The notes beneath the pieces are model-generated. The model ran no database searches. It was not told the DNA's origin and worked only from the letters and a program-made list of their open reading frames with translations. Positions 46,320 to 59,000 of a stretch of 64,000 bases of DNA are shown here, one piece after another. Source of the stretch: Cornus controversa (taxonomy: Eukaryota > Streptophyta > Magnoliopsida > Cornales > Cornaceae); contig CM048845.1 in the NCBI GenBank assembly GCA_026545225.1, positions 118,671,033 through 118,735,032 of the forward strand, read 5' to 3'. Every line of letters begins with the position of its first letter. Position 1 is the stretch's first letter. The translations under genes were made by a program, and so were the position numbers.

Positions 46320-47345
46320 CGGTGATCAAAACTTGATTGATCGAGTTGTAATTTTTGACTTTATTCTATGTATCGATCATCAATAATTTCGAGTTGATAC
46401 TCAAGTGCATGGAAGCAGTTAAATCGGTAAGAACACCATAAAGTACAGGTAAGTAAGGTGAAGACACTTTGCACTATATATTTTCGAGCTTTTTTTTTAA
46501 AAACTAGGGTTTCTGAATTTTTTTTCTGATTTTTCAAAATAGGACCGGTTCCCAAATTTTAGGACCGGCTCAACTTTGTTCGGTACTTTTTGTTTCTGTA
46601 GATTTTTACAAAGTCCCACCAGTCCTAATAATTGGCACCAGTCTCACTTAGCCTGTTCTAAATAGGAAATAATTTTGATGAAAATTTTGATTCCTCTTAG
46701 GTTTAAAACTTTTAGGAGAGTTATATTTTGATATTTAACTTCTTTTACAAGTAGAATTAGGATTCCGTTGCCTATATATATGTATTTGTGTTTTCTCTAT
46801 AATTATGTCTTGAGAATTATTTTTAGAGAGAAAAAGTATATCCAGGGCAAAATATTTTTGAGAGCACACATCTATATTTTTCGTTGATCTTACTTGCTGA
46901 AGAAGAAAGGTGACCATATTGCACTATGAAGCGAACATAATATTTGCTGAGTATTTTTATTTTTCTAGGAATCTTTCTGTAAGGATCGTATCATGACGTT
47001 AGTCGGAAGTTTGCAGCAGTTGGACTTGAAATTGTAATTGTAAGCCTGAGGTGTTTCGCATCAGATTCTTAACATAGTGAAGAGGAGTGTGAGTATGAGA
47101 CAGAGTCTGCAGTATTTTGATTCATTATAGTAAATTGATTTTCTGAGGCTTTGTGCCTCCCCCGTGGTTTTTTCTCGATCTGAGTTTTTCACATATATTT
47201 GGTGCATTCTTTACTTGCACTTTAAGTATTTACTTGTATTAATTGTTTGGTTAATTTTTAATTGGACATAAAATCAAATTAATTTGAAAAATTAAGAAAA
47301 CGAGCAAGTGAAACTATTTACCCCCTCTAAGTTTTAAATTACTTT
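46320..47345 (+). mobile_element. copia-type LTR or leader remnant
   Basis: The segment has a TATA-like CCTATATATATG at about 46770, a CCTCCCCCGTGGTTTTTTC phrase (47156-47174) resembling the CCCGTGGACGTAGG motif of many plant copia LTRs, and TATTTACCCCCTCTAAG at its right end, similar to copia leader sequence. No coding domains and no confirmed ends were found. It abuts the DUF241 pseudogene's own leader. Confidence 0.4.
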
Positions 47346-47433
47346 CGCAGCCTCTTCCACACCGCACAACTCACATAAAGAGTCTTTGTTCCCATCAAAT
47401 TTTTAACCTTTATGTGGAAAAAGAAGAACCACA

Positions 47434-48002
47434 ATGGCTACTACTTCTTCTTCAAAGTCCAATAATCAATATTACCACATTTGAGCATTGAGAGCAGCAT
47501 AGCCAAATACACTTGCTTTACAAAGAAGAAGAAGGATGCCAAAAAGTTAATTGCAGCATTGAAGCCAATGGACAACAAAAACAACATTGAGGCCTCACCA
47601 CTATTGGATGCAGATCATCATCACATCGCTTCGCTGATCAGAGTGCCAAGGGAAGTTAATATAATCAGCATTTCTGTGTTTCACACTACTTTTGTTCTTG
47701 TTCTTGTCTGTGCCAATTTCAAAGCCAAAGCCAGCAAGGAGGTCATTGGCTTCTAAATTGTTGCACAAAGGTGCAGTAGGATTTGAAGACCAAGAAGAGA
47801 ATGTGAATGAGTTGGGAAGAGTAGATATTGCGCTGCACATCCTAAGCAGATGTGGTTCGAATGAAGAAGATAAGATGCAAATTGCACAAAATAGCCTGAG
47901 GCCTTGGAGGCCAGCATTGAAGTCATTGAGAATGGTTCGGAGTGCTTGTTTAGGTGATTGATCAAGGCAAGGGCCTCTCTCCTAAACATGGTCTCACACT
48001 AA
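47434..48002 (+). pseudogene. DUF241 pseudogene, third copy
   Basis: A broken host-gene copy closest to 43243-44139. It keeps the start MATTSS.KSN..Y.HI, but about 340 bases (corresponding to residues 15-128 of the intact copy) are deleted. The deletion puts a TGA directly after the 16th codon. Downstream sequence still aligns (SIESSIAKYTC, KKDAKKLIAALK, LLDADHH, VDIALHILSR, EDKMQIAQNS) but in shifting frames, to a final VSH stop at 48000-48002. Leader sequence from about 47384 and some 3' flank also match the intact copy, so this was a DNA-level duplication and not a retrocopy. Confidence 0.9.
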
Positions 48003-48490
48003 GGTGAGCTAGTGGTGGATATCATCCCAAAATCATATCCTGCATAGGCATCCTTGTTTTAGAGGTTATGCTTAGGGATTTGAACTTTGTGTTCAATAGT
48101 TTTATGTACATGAACCTAACCCTGTAGTCTTTCATACAAGAAAAATACAACACAAAATTCAATGTCATACTACATGTTCCCTCATTCTCTATATATATGT
48201 ATGTATATATGTATATAGCTTGGTACTATAATATTGAATTTTCATTCCATTTGAATGAAGATCTTCCTTGATTGACTCCACTCTCTAGGTTTCTATAGAT
48301 GTGTGTGTATATGTATATGAATCTATAATTATATATATAAATTTCTTTGTGGATCTCTGTGTATATACATATAAATTTTGTTTGAAGATTTCTGTGTTTA
48401 TATACATACATAAATCTGGTAATAGATGTCTCTGAAAAAATATATATCTAATTTTGTTTGCAGATCTATATATATACATATACAGAAATT
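48003..48490. repeat. AT-rich minisatellite-like stretch
   Basis: From about 48300 a degenerate unit of 55-70 bp with GATNTCTGTGTATATACAT and AAATTTTGTTTG phrases recurs about three times. There is no coding content. Confidence 0.5.
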
Positions 48491-48656
48491 TTCTCTTGTT
48501 CACCGGTGAACAAGAAATTCTTCCACACCATATATGGTAACCATTGGATATGATTGCAATGATTTTTGAAAGTTACATTTTTTACACTTAGATGATATCC
48601 AACTGTTACCGTGCTTGGTGTGTAAAAAATTTCTTGCTCACTGATGAGTAAGAGAT
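48491..48656. mobile_element. Foldback MITE-like element
   Basis: The two halves are inverted copies: TTCTCTTGTTCACCGGTGAA and CAAGAAATT at the left answer AATTTCTTGCTCACTGATGA and GTAAGAGAT at the right, and the inner CCATTGGATAT answers ATATCCAACTG. Total length is about 166 bp. A target duplication was not fixed. A (CT)n tract follows at about 48661-48682. Confidence 0.6.
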
Positions 48657-48682
48657 CATTACTCTCTCTCTCTCTCTCTCTG

Positions 48683-50099
48683 TATATATATATATATACT
48701 ATTTAAGAGTTTATTGAACATTGCCTTGCCAAACTCGAACTGGACAATGTCAAGCTGGCTCAAACACAAGTCGAGTTCAAACACTTTTCTCACCCTGTCA
48801 AATCGAGCTCAAACACTCCTGTGCTCGGCTCGGCTCGACTCGACTCAGTCTGATTAGAGCCCCAAATAAACGTCATGCATGGATGTTAGGCCAAATCATT
48901 AGGAGCTTAGTGTATTTTACTTTCTTTTTATTAAACATTGCCTCAATTTCTCTGTCTACCACGAGAACGGTATACTCTCTCCCTATCTCTCAGTCTTTCT
49001 CTCTCTCCATGGACTCTGTCACCGAGTCCTCTCTCCTCTCCAAACTCTAGACCTCTGATTTCAACAACATTCACCTTATCCGATTATCTCCATCCTTTAC
49101 CCATTTCACAACCAAGAAACCCTAAACAAATATAACTTGAGAGTTATCTTGACGTTACAAGTTACCTTAAAATATAGAGCATATGAGAACTTATACATTA
49201 TAACAGTGATGCCAAGTCACATGGTTGACGTGATATCACCACTGTGACACGGGGGGTGATGGCAGGTCTCCAAGGTGGTTCACCGCTTTATCACCATCCT
49301 ATGCATACCTTTCATGTGTTAGATGATGATATACATCAGTCATGTGACATGTGACATCACACCGTAGCAACATACAACAATTGAATTGGCACTCCAAAAC
49401 CATTGATAGACTAAGTAAACCCTAGTTGGTTTAAAGCTGGTAAATCTCAGGATAATTAAATCAAGGAGTTGATGCCAATATAACAGCATTTTAGCACAGG
49501 ATACATAAACCTACTTTATGTACTAACTACATATTAGTTGTACTTCATGATAATTAAATGTTGTACTAAACCTACTTTTAGTACATTTTCAGGTTGCCTA
49601 ACTCAAACCTTACGAAAGGAAAAAATAAATAATTAAATGAATAAAGCAACTTTGCAAACCTCACGAGTCAAAGGGAACATTGTGACAACATGCAACACTA
49701 CTTGCACAAATAATAAAATACATCTTTATCATTTGTCTTACCCTACCATGTCTATGAGTCTATCTATATCTTACCAATCAAATATATTTCTAAATAATAT
49801 TCATAAATTTCTAAATATTAATGCCAACCGCACCAGAAGGGAAGAACAATTACACTAAACTAAATGCTATAGGACTCCTTATTTTATGAATTAGGGGCAT
49901 AAAGAAATTGGAAAAGAAAAGAGAAAAAATTGGCAGAAGAAATTGTTGGAACCGTCAAGCCAAACAATTTTCAAAGAGACAAGTACACCATTATAAATTA
50001 TTTATACATAAAAAAATTGGAATACCAAAAAGTTGAGTGGAAGCAATTATCCTCTATAAGATATATGTGGCTCCATGGTTGCTAGACTCCTGAACTTGC
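48683..50099. other. Intergenic, degenerate repeats
   Basis: A GAGCTCGGCTCG-type repeat patch (about 48725-48850) resembles another class of hAT-like plant repeat. The block 49510-49780 resembles 45170-45345. No gene was recognised. Confidence 0.4.
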
Positions 50100-51070
50100 A
50101 TACTAATAACAAAAGGCAATTATACCATTTCTTATTAAATTTGTTATTTATTATTAAATTATCTATATTATCTTTTCTCTTATATAAATATTAATTATAC
50201 CATTTACCAGGGACGGAGCCAACTAAGGCTTAGGGGGGGCATGTGCCCCCCCTCAACTTTTAAAAATTTTCAATATACTATGTATATTTTTTGAAAATTT
50301 AAATGTGCCCCCCTCAACTCTTTAAAATTTTAAAAGTGGCCCCTCTAAAAACAAAAATATTTTCCCATTTTGTATATATATAGTATGTTAAATTCTAAAA
50401 CTGCCCCTCAAAAAAAAAATTTATTTTGTATATTATCTATCAATATTAAAATTTTATATTTATTACATTGTGCCCCCTCAACAAAATTCCTGGCTCCGTC
50501 CCTGCCATTTACCTAATTTTATTATTATTGTTATCAATTTATCATAATAATGAAAAAAAACACACGAACTTGTAATTACTAGCCATTTTATGAAATGATT
50601 AACATATTATTAAAACTTTACTATTTATAATAAAACTTATTATTCTCAGTTTAAAATTTTTTTACTGTAAAACAACTACCTTATTTTCATACAATATATT
50701 AATGAAAAATAAAAAAATTACTTAAATAAAAAAGTACCTTCTTTTTTATTTAGTATATTCATGAAAATTTAAGGAATTACTTAAATTGTTTAAAAAATGA
50801 CTTAAGTTTCTTATTAAAAAAAATTAATTTCAAGAATTAAATGTCATTTATGCGAATTTGATGGAGAATATGTCATCAAAATAGTATGAAATTTTTTCAT
50901 GATTTATTTTAATAAGAAATATCGATTAAGTGTAATTCAATAAGAAAGGGCATTATGCTCATTTAATGAAAAATAAGTAACAAAATGTGATAGTTTAGGG
51001 GAGTTTTGTATACAAAAATGTTCAAGTTCAAGGGGGTTTTCTACTATTGAGGGTAAAGTACAGGTTTTTT
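50100..51070. repeat. Dispersed repeat, copy 1, holding a MITE
   Basis: Apart from the MITE at 50208-50504, this stretch aligns in direct orientation with 51355-52015. Shared phrases include TTTATTATTAAATTATCT, ATTAATTATACCATTTAC and GGAGAATATGTCATCAAAAT. It is probably a non-autonomous transposon of unknown class. Confidence 0.7.
50208..50504. mobile_element. 297-bp hAT MITE with 8-bp target duplication
   Basis: The ends are CAGGGACGGAGCC and GGCTCCGTCCCTG, a well-known plant MITE terminus. The flanks are CCATTTAC on both sides (50200-50207 and 50505-50512). The sister repeat at 51355-52015 has ATACCATTTACCTTAATTTT at the same place without any insertion, which confirms both the element and its duplication. 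Confidence 0.92.
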
Positions 51071-51354
51071 TTTTTTTGCTTTGATTTTTTTTAAAGTACG
51101 TTTGTTGAAAAGTGAAGTACATTTTTTAAAATAAAGGTTTTATGGAAGGAGGGTTGGTAGCTTTCAAAAGAGATGGAGGACTGCATCAGTAATCCTAGGG
51201 TATTGTATAATTTCTCCTCTCAAGTGCATTGTTAGAATTATCTACCAGAAAAAATTGTAATAAATATATTCTTATTCTCTTCTTTGTGGTTCAAATCATT
51301 AATATAAACGTTTGCTTCCACTTAAACTATTCATTCTCCTTATAAAATATAGGG

Positions 51355-52015
51355 TAAAGTGCAAAAAAATCTCTGAACTATTGCTCTTTTGCAAATAATG
51401 TCCTTGAACTACGAATTGTTTCATTGAACTAATGATTTGTTGCAATTAAGGACATACCAGTCATAAAAGACAATTTTACCCTTTCTCATTAAATTTGTTC
51501 TTTATTATTAAATTATCTTTATTGTCTTTTTTCTTATAAAAATATTAATTATACCATTTACCTTAATTTTATTATTGGTATTAATTTATCATTACAATGA
51601 AAAAAATGCACAGAGTTGTAATTACTACTAAATTTAGCCATTTTTCTAAAATATTAAAATTTTACAATTTATAATAAAACTTATTATACCTAGTTTACAA
51701 AATTTTACGGTAAAAAAAAATACTTTTTTTCATACAATATATTCATGAAAAATTAAAAATTACTTAAGATTCTTATTAAAAAATTAAAGGTAATTTATGC
51801 AAATTTGATGGAGAATATGTCATCAAAATATTTTGAATTTTTTCATAATTTATTTTAATAAGAAAAATAGGTTAAGAGTAATTCAATAAAAAAGGGCATT
51901 ATGGTCATTTAATGAAAAATAATTAGGCATGTGGGGGTATTTTGCAATAAAATGTGATAGTTCTTGAAAATTTTGTGTACAAAATATAGTTTTAGGAGAG
52001 TTATTGGGTTTTTTT
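51355..52015. repeat. Dispersed repeat, copy 2, without the MITE
   Basis: It opens with AGGGTAAAGTGCAAAAAAAT and closes near a poly(T) run after GTTTTAGGAGAGTTATTGGG. It matches copy 1 at 50100-51070 in the same direction and shows the empty site for the 50208 MITE at about 51560. Confidence 0.7.
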
Positions 52016-53098
52016 TTTTTTCCGCATGTTATCCTAAAATATATTTCATGGAAAAGATTTTACATATAATTTTTTTATATTTTTTTATACTTTCTGGTGC
52101 TTGGCATCAATTAAAAAAGTGTCCATTGATAATGAACAAGTCTCCCACAAATACTCGTAACTCCAAAAAAACAAAAATTGCCATAATTAGCTTTGCGACC
52201 TGTCAAGCTTACTACTCATCTCTCTCTCCACAAACAATAAAGCATCGGCTCTTATCCCTACACACGTGACACCTTAGCCTTATCTCCATTCTCTTTCCTT
52301 GTCAGTACTCAGTCAGGCACGAGTAAATCACCTCTTCTGCTTGGCGCATTTCCATGATTCCATCCCATTCTTAGCTTGCCGACACCGGAAAATCAAAAAT
52401 GTTTACTGCCAAAACAAACAGAGCCTTTATATTGAAAATTATTCGATCCCAAAATCCGAAAATTGGTATTTGACTAATAAGAGAAATTAAATAGCCAGAG
52501 GGAAGAAGAAAAAAATAATAATAAAAAATTTAATAATATGTATATGTTACATATTATAAAGTTAAATAATATGTTTATAATATATTATATATTATATTAT
52601 ATAATCTAATCTAATTTGTTTAGTTAATCAGTTATTGAATTCAAATTGTTGATGGATTATCGAATTTAATGTTAAAATTCATATTTTGGATAATGAATAT
52701 ACTCTTATGTTTCGTTGACTACATTTTGATGTTATAAAAGAAAGTTGAGTTTACGACAATGATAGAAAGTCCCCAATAATTGACCCGTTTATTAAGCAGT
52801 CTCACGAAACTTTCCCTCCTAATCTAAGGCCACTTTAGAAGTGGAGATACCACATAACAAAAAGTTAAGAGAATCCGTAATAAATTTTAGACAGCTTAAT
52901 TAATTCCAAAGATGAAATCAGCGACCAATAATCACACTGACGTCCTCATCTTTCTCACAGGTCACTCAGTTCGAATTCTTTTTTTAAAATATACAGTAAA
53001 TGGGGTGACTCACTGCACAACCAAACACCACCTTATAAGCTATATATACTTAAGAATAGACTTTTGTTGAACAATAAGAGCAAGCGCAGACGAAATTA
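52016..53098 (+). promoter_or_regulatory. Upstream region of the acyl-activating enzyme gene
   Basis: The proximal part carries a TATA box (CTATATATAC, 53040-53049) about 50 bases before the ATG at 53099, so the leader would be short. Farther up is AT-rich intergenic DNA with a TATATTATA-rich stretch at about 52530-52605. No other gene was recognised. Confidence 0.45.
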
Positions 53099-56000
53099 AT
53101 GGAGGGTCTGGTCCAATGCTCTGCAAACTATATACCTTTGTCTCCTATAAGCTTCTTGGAGAGAGCTGCCATATTTTATGGACGTAAGGTCTCTATTGTT
53201 TATGGGACCACAAGCTATTCATGGAGAGAGACACATGAAAGATGTCTAAAGGTGGCTTCTTCTTTGTCCCAATTGGGTATTAGCCGTGGAGATATAGTAA
53301 GTTTATCATCCACTCCTCTTCATGATTCTCTATTTTTTTTTTTTTTTTTTACGTAATATTTGAATTAATTAAGTTGTTGATCTAAATTCTTGCGAGTTTA
53401 ATGACAAATATGTCTCAGACCATTGATTAATTTTATGTTAAGGTTTCGTCTTTGAACATTAAAATAAAATATGAATAATCTTTCTTTTTCAGTTAATTAT
53501 GATATCTGATTCTAATGAGCTTGAATGACAAAATTAAGGTCTCTATGATTTTGTGTTAACGTTTTATCTTTGAAACTCAAAATAAAATATAAATAATCCA
53601 TTTTTTTCTCTTAATTATGATATCTAATATGAATAATCCGTCTCTCTTAATTATGATATTTGATTCAGATGAGTGTGGATGGCGAAACTCAGGCCTCTAT
53701 GATTATGTATGGGTTGAAGTTCTACCTCTAATCATCAAATAAAATGTGATTAACTTGCTCTTTTCCCTCAACTACAAAATTCGGGCGTTTAAGAAGATTG
53801 TCTCTTACCACCGAATAAAATGTGAATATATCGTTATGCTTGTAAAGTTATCGAGGTCAATCTTGCGTCATGTGAGAGAAATGGATCAACTTTACCAACA
53901 ACACTATGTAAATGAGTCAACTGTACATTAATTATTTTTTGCATTATATTTTGTGTAATCTCGTTTAATTTATTTCGAAGGAAGGACATCAGGATTAGTG
54001 GTCCCATGAAATTTAATGAAACAGTATCAAGTGGTACCATATTTTGTCCTCGTGGAACTCTAATCATCATGAATATGAATAAGCAAGTACAAAAAAAGGC
54101 AAAAACATCGATGATTAGAACGGTAACTGAATTGAACTGAACCGTTCACTACGATTCTGGTTCTAAATTTTAGAAACTGTTTATTATGGTTCCAATTTCG
54201 ATTCCAAGTCAAGAAATCGGAACTGGAACCGAAACTGTTAGAAATATATATATATATATAAATTTTAATGCCTTCTAAATTCTAGTATTCTATTTATATA
54301 TAAAGTATAAAATATATAATATATAGATAAATACAAGTAGCTTCTAAGTTCTAATGTTCTATATATTTATATAATATAAGATATATAAATAAATACTAAT
54401 AGCTTCTAATCTATTGTTTTAACTAGGTTTGTATGACTGTGTATCTTACCAATATTTTAGAAAAAAAGTTGACAAAGAACTGTTGGAAAATCGGAACAGC
54501 AAAAAACGAGAACCGAACCGAACTCAATGGTTCCGATTCCAAAATTAAAGAACCATTGAAAACTGTTCCGATTTCACCAAGAACCGTAAGGAACCGTACC
54601 ATGTGCACCTCTACTCATGCCACACAACATGTTAATATATAGGGTAAATTACCGTGACTTCCCCTAAAGTTTGGACTAATTACCGATAGATGAAACTTTT
54701 CAAAAAATAACTCTGACACCCCTTGTCAGAGCTAAAAGTTCAAACGGTGTTAACTTTTTATGTTTATTTATCGGTTTATCCTTTGTTATTATATTTTAAA
54801 AAATCATAAAAAATGTCAATATAATAACAGTAATGTTTTGTATTTTGAGACATATGCCTTTAAAGAAAGAGACCCAGATTAAGAAAAGATCGATTTAGTG
54901 GTGGTGGTGGAGCTTGGAGGGGTGAAGGTGCATGAGATGACTTGGTGGTTGCTGATAAGCTTGGTTGGTGGATAGTGTGGGTTTGGTGGTAAATTAGGGT
55001 TCTAAAATCCAAAATGGTGCAGCTGAAATCTCAAATAGGATTTTTAAAATCCTTTGTATATATGTGTATATGTATTTATATACACACAAATATATTGTAT
55101 ATAGGGGTTGGCAGGAGTTTTAGATTCTATGATTGTTAGATTGTTGTGGATTTTTGTATGTAGATGAATGAATGGATTGGGGAAGAGGCTTATCAATTAT
55201 AGATGGAGAACTTTAGAGAGGGAAAATGGAATGACGTTGGGGGTTTAGATGATGGTTGTCATCGAGACAGTGGTGATGGATTGTAGAAGATGGTGGTTAC
55301 CGTGGCTAGCTTTGATAGTTTGGACTTATTGATGATGGAACTATGGACCACTGAGGTGGTGGAAGAGAAGATACTGTGGCAACTTCGAGGAAGCGTTGGT
55401 CGGTTGGTTGCACGATAGATAACTGGTGCCGGTGGTGATGGTAGGGTGGGGAAGAGAAAGAACAGAGGAGGTGGTAGCAAATAGAAGATACGAATGGAAG
55501 TAGATTTGATAAAGACAGAAGGTGAAATTTTTAGAGAAAGAGAAGATAGAGAAATGGGCAAACTAAAAAAGAAGAGTAATTATAGAACTCAAAAAATAAG
55601 TTTTTAGTGGACCTAACTGTGCTTAATGGACTGGGGGCTATCAGTAATTTTAAGTAAACCTCAAGGGAGGTTGATCACATTTTTTTCAAAAGTATCATTG
55701 GATGGTGATTAGTAAACCTCAAGGGAGGCTGATATTGACGCTCCACCAATATCCTTAAACGTTCCAATCTCTTATTTTTCATAATAATATTACAACACAG
55801 TCCACATATAACAAAATACTTACTTCTTATATTTTTAATTCCATATTTGCCCTTATTTATTAAAATTAGAACTCTCAAAATTACAATTCATTATTCTCTT
55901 TCACATTTCTTTCTCTCAACGATAACAACAGTAGAAACCATTACTAGTTTTTGCACCATTACATTTATTGTCACGACACAAATTTCGTTTATTCCTCCTC

Positions 56001-59000
56001 CATTGTTCGAGCGCAAAACTGATAAAATGTTATATAATAATGTTGTCATTATTTTATACTTTGACAAAAGAAAATTTACAAATACCTACAAATATTCTAC
56101 TAAAATTAATAAAGTGATTAGTATGGGGCGAATCCATAGAGACTGCATTGGTTTTGTTGTTAAAATAACAAGATTTTATCTAATTTAATTTAAAAAAAAA
56201 TTGTTTTGTTGTTAAACTAACAAGATCTTATCTAATTTAATTCAAAGAGAATTTGTTTTGTTATTTTAAATTAAGGTGCTGAAATTAAATGTCATAAAAT
56301 GGAAACAAATAAATGATATATACTTAAGAGAGAGAAGTCTAGGGTCTTGACTTCACCATTAGCATCATACCATTACCGATTGAAATTACTTTGGAGGAAA
56401 TTCTACAATATGCATAAATAAGATCCATGGAACGATAAGCATACAATTAAGGCCTAAACAATAACTCATCTTTGGTTGACACGAATCGTCTACCTAAAGT
56501 AGGATGTAGCACGACTAAGGTTTTGACTTTACCACTAGCATCATAGCATTATCAATTAAAATTATTTTGAAAAAATTCTACAATATGCATAAATAAGATT
56601 CATGGAATGATAAACATACAATTAAGGCCTAAACAATAACTCATCTTTGGTTAACACGAATCGTCTATTTAAACTAGGGTGTAACACGACGCGTCTTCCT
56701 TAGACATGGCCTATTAAAGTTCTTGTCTCATACACATGTTCACAATGAGTCATAATTCACCTCAATGAATTATCAAGTTATAGCATTAAAATCATCTTTC
56801 AAATTTTATTTTATTTTTCTATCTCTCATAGGAATGATTTGAGTTCAATCATGATAAAATAACATCTATTCAATTGTCATTTATTACACAAATAATATAA
56901 AATAGTTCTCAAAATTATACAACTATATACATAAAAATAATAATTTTTAAATATAATTCAATCAATAATGATACTTACCTAAGGCCTCATCAAGTCCTAG
57001 AAATGATTTAGCTTATCAGAGCAAGTGTTGAAGCGTTCGAAGATGACTCCAAAATTTTTGCCGACTCTACCTCCATAGGCTACTGAAAAATGTATTCCCG
57101 TATCTCTCTTGGCTCTGCTTTGCTCTCTTTTTTTCTTGAATGAGTCTCTGTCCGTGTCTATCCCGTTTTCTCTCCTATCTCTTCTTCTATTTTTAGGTCC
57201 CCCTAAAAAAATAGTCTCCTTGAGAAGTGCATTTAAAATGCAAATATAACATATAAATATGTATCAACATGTATCTTCTCTTCCTACTCGGCTCTTCTTT
57301 CTGTCTCTCTCTTATTCCTCATCTTCTCGCTCAACGTTTGGCTCCCTCACCGTTGGCCCAATTTTACTCGGCTCTCCTCTTCTCTCTCCTCCAACCGACA
57401 ACCCATTCTTATTCTCTCTTTTCATTCTTCACTTATCACCTTTAGCTGATATATACATATGTATATATATATATATTTGCTTTCCGCTGGTGGGGACATG
57501 GTTGTCGGCTGGAGTGGGTGATTGATTCCGGTGCCGGCGGTGGCTGCCTTCTCGGCTGAAGGTGGTGCAACAATGATGCTTGCTCGGCATCAATGGTCGT
57601 GGAGATAGTTCATGGTGGTCCCGCTGCGGGTGTTGACTGCTCGGCATGGTGAAGCTTGGAGATGATGGAGAAAGCCGATCTTCATGGTGGTGAATTGGAG
57701 CATGGTGTTGCCGAATATGATGGTGGCTGAAGTGTTTGCGGCACTGCTCGCGTGGTGGTTAAGGTGGGTCTCGGTAGGAAGTGGTCTGAAATGGGTTAGC
57801 CGGTGGTCGGTTCACGGTGAGGAAGTGGGTGAAGAGTGGTGGTGCTTCGGCTGGTTGAGGTGGTTTAGGTGGAATGGTGACCTCGGCAGTGGGTTTGTGG
57901 GGGAGAGCTTGGTTGATTGGTTTCCTCGCTGCCGTGGGAAGTGGGTCTTCTATGGCAGCAGGATGGTTTGTTGGAGAATGAGAGTGCATGTTTGGGCTTG
58001 GTAGGAAGTCCGGCTTCGGTGTGGACTGTGGGCTGCACAGATGGTGCTAATGAGCTGGGCTTTGTGTTTTTGAACAGTGTGCATAATATATATATATGAA
58101 TATATAACTATATACTATAATAAGAATATCCATATATATAATAAATAAAATAACTATATAAATAAATACTAATATATATAATGTACATATACAATAAATA
58201 ATAAATATATAAATATTTATATAAAAATATAAAATAATAATAATAAAATACAACCTAATAAAAATCTAAAATACTAAAATATAAAAGTATACTACTAATA
58301 AAATAGAAGAAAATAAAATAAAATATAAAATTATATAATAAATTAAAAATAGAAAATAAATAAACTATAAAAATAATAAAAAAAATTAAAATATATATAA
58401 ATACACAATGTACAATTGGACCGTTGGATGAGCTAACCTAAGACATTATCGAAGTGCCAAATATTTTGAATTGATTGAATTATTGGAAAAATTCATGAAA
58501 TCAACAAAAACATAAAAATAATATAAAAATACCAACGTAAACACAATTAAGGAGTTAACATATACAATTAAAGAGGCTTAAATATGCAATATTCAGCGCT
58601 TATCATCCATCATCTCCATTTTTTGTTTGGGTAAAAATAATAATATCCACCAAAAAATTTAATTAAGCTTTTATATTACTGGGATAACATATATCAAGCA
58701 CATAATTCATATGAAGAAATAACGAGGGAACAATGATTACGGTAACTAGTCAAAAATGCTAATGGCTTCGACAGAGGAGGGGGAGATATGACGATGATAG
58801 AGGAGAAGGAAACTGAATGTGTCGTGATGGTAATGGTGCAAATTAATATTGGTAATGACTTCTAGTGTTGATATGGCTGAGAGAGTGAAATATGAGAGAA
58901 TAATGAATTGGAATTCTAAGAAGGATGTATTCAATTAGGATTTTAAAAGTCTGGATATATTCAATCTAGACTTTTAAAGAATCCCTACAAATCTGGTGCT

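Noticed and set aside
57684-58004. 106-codon plus-strand frame and overlapping minus-strand frame in the GC-rich block
   Set aside because: Both are open because stops are rare in GC-rich DNA; neither has a recognisable domain. Only the composition is reported.
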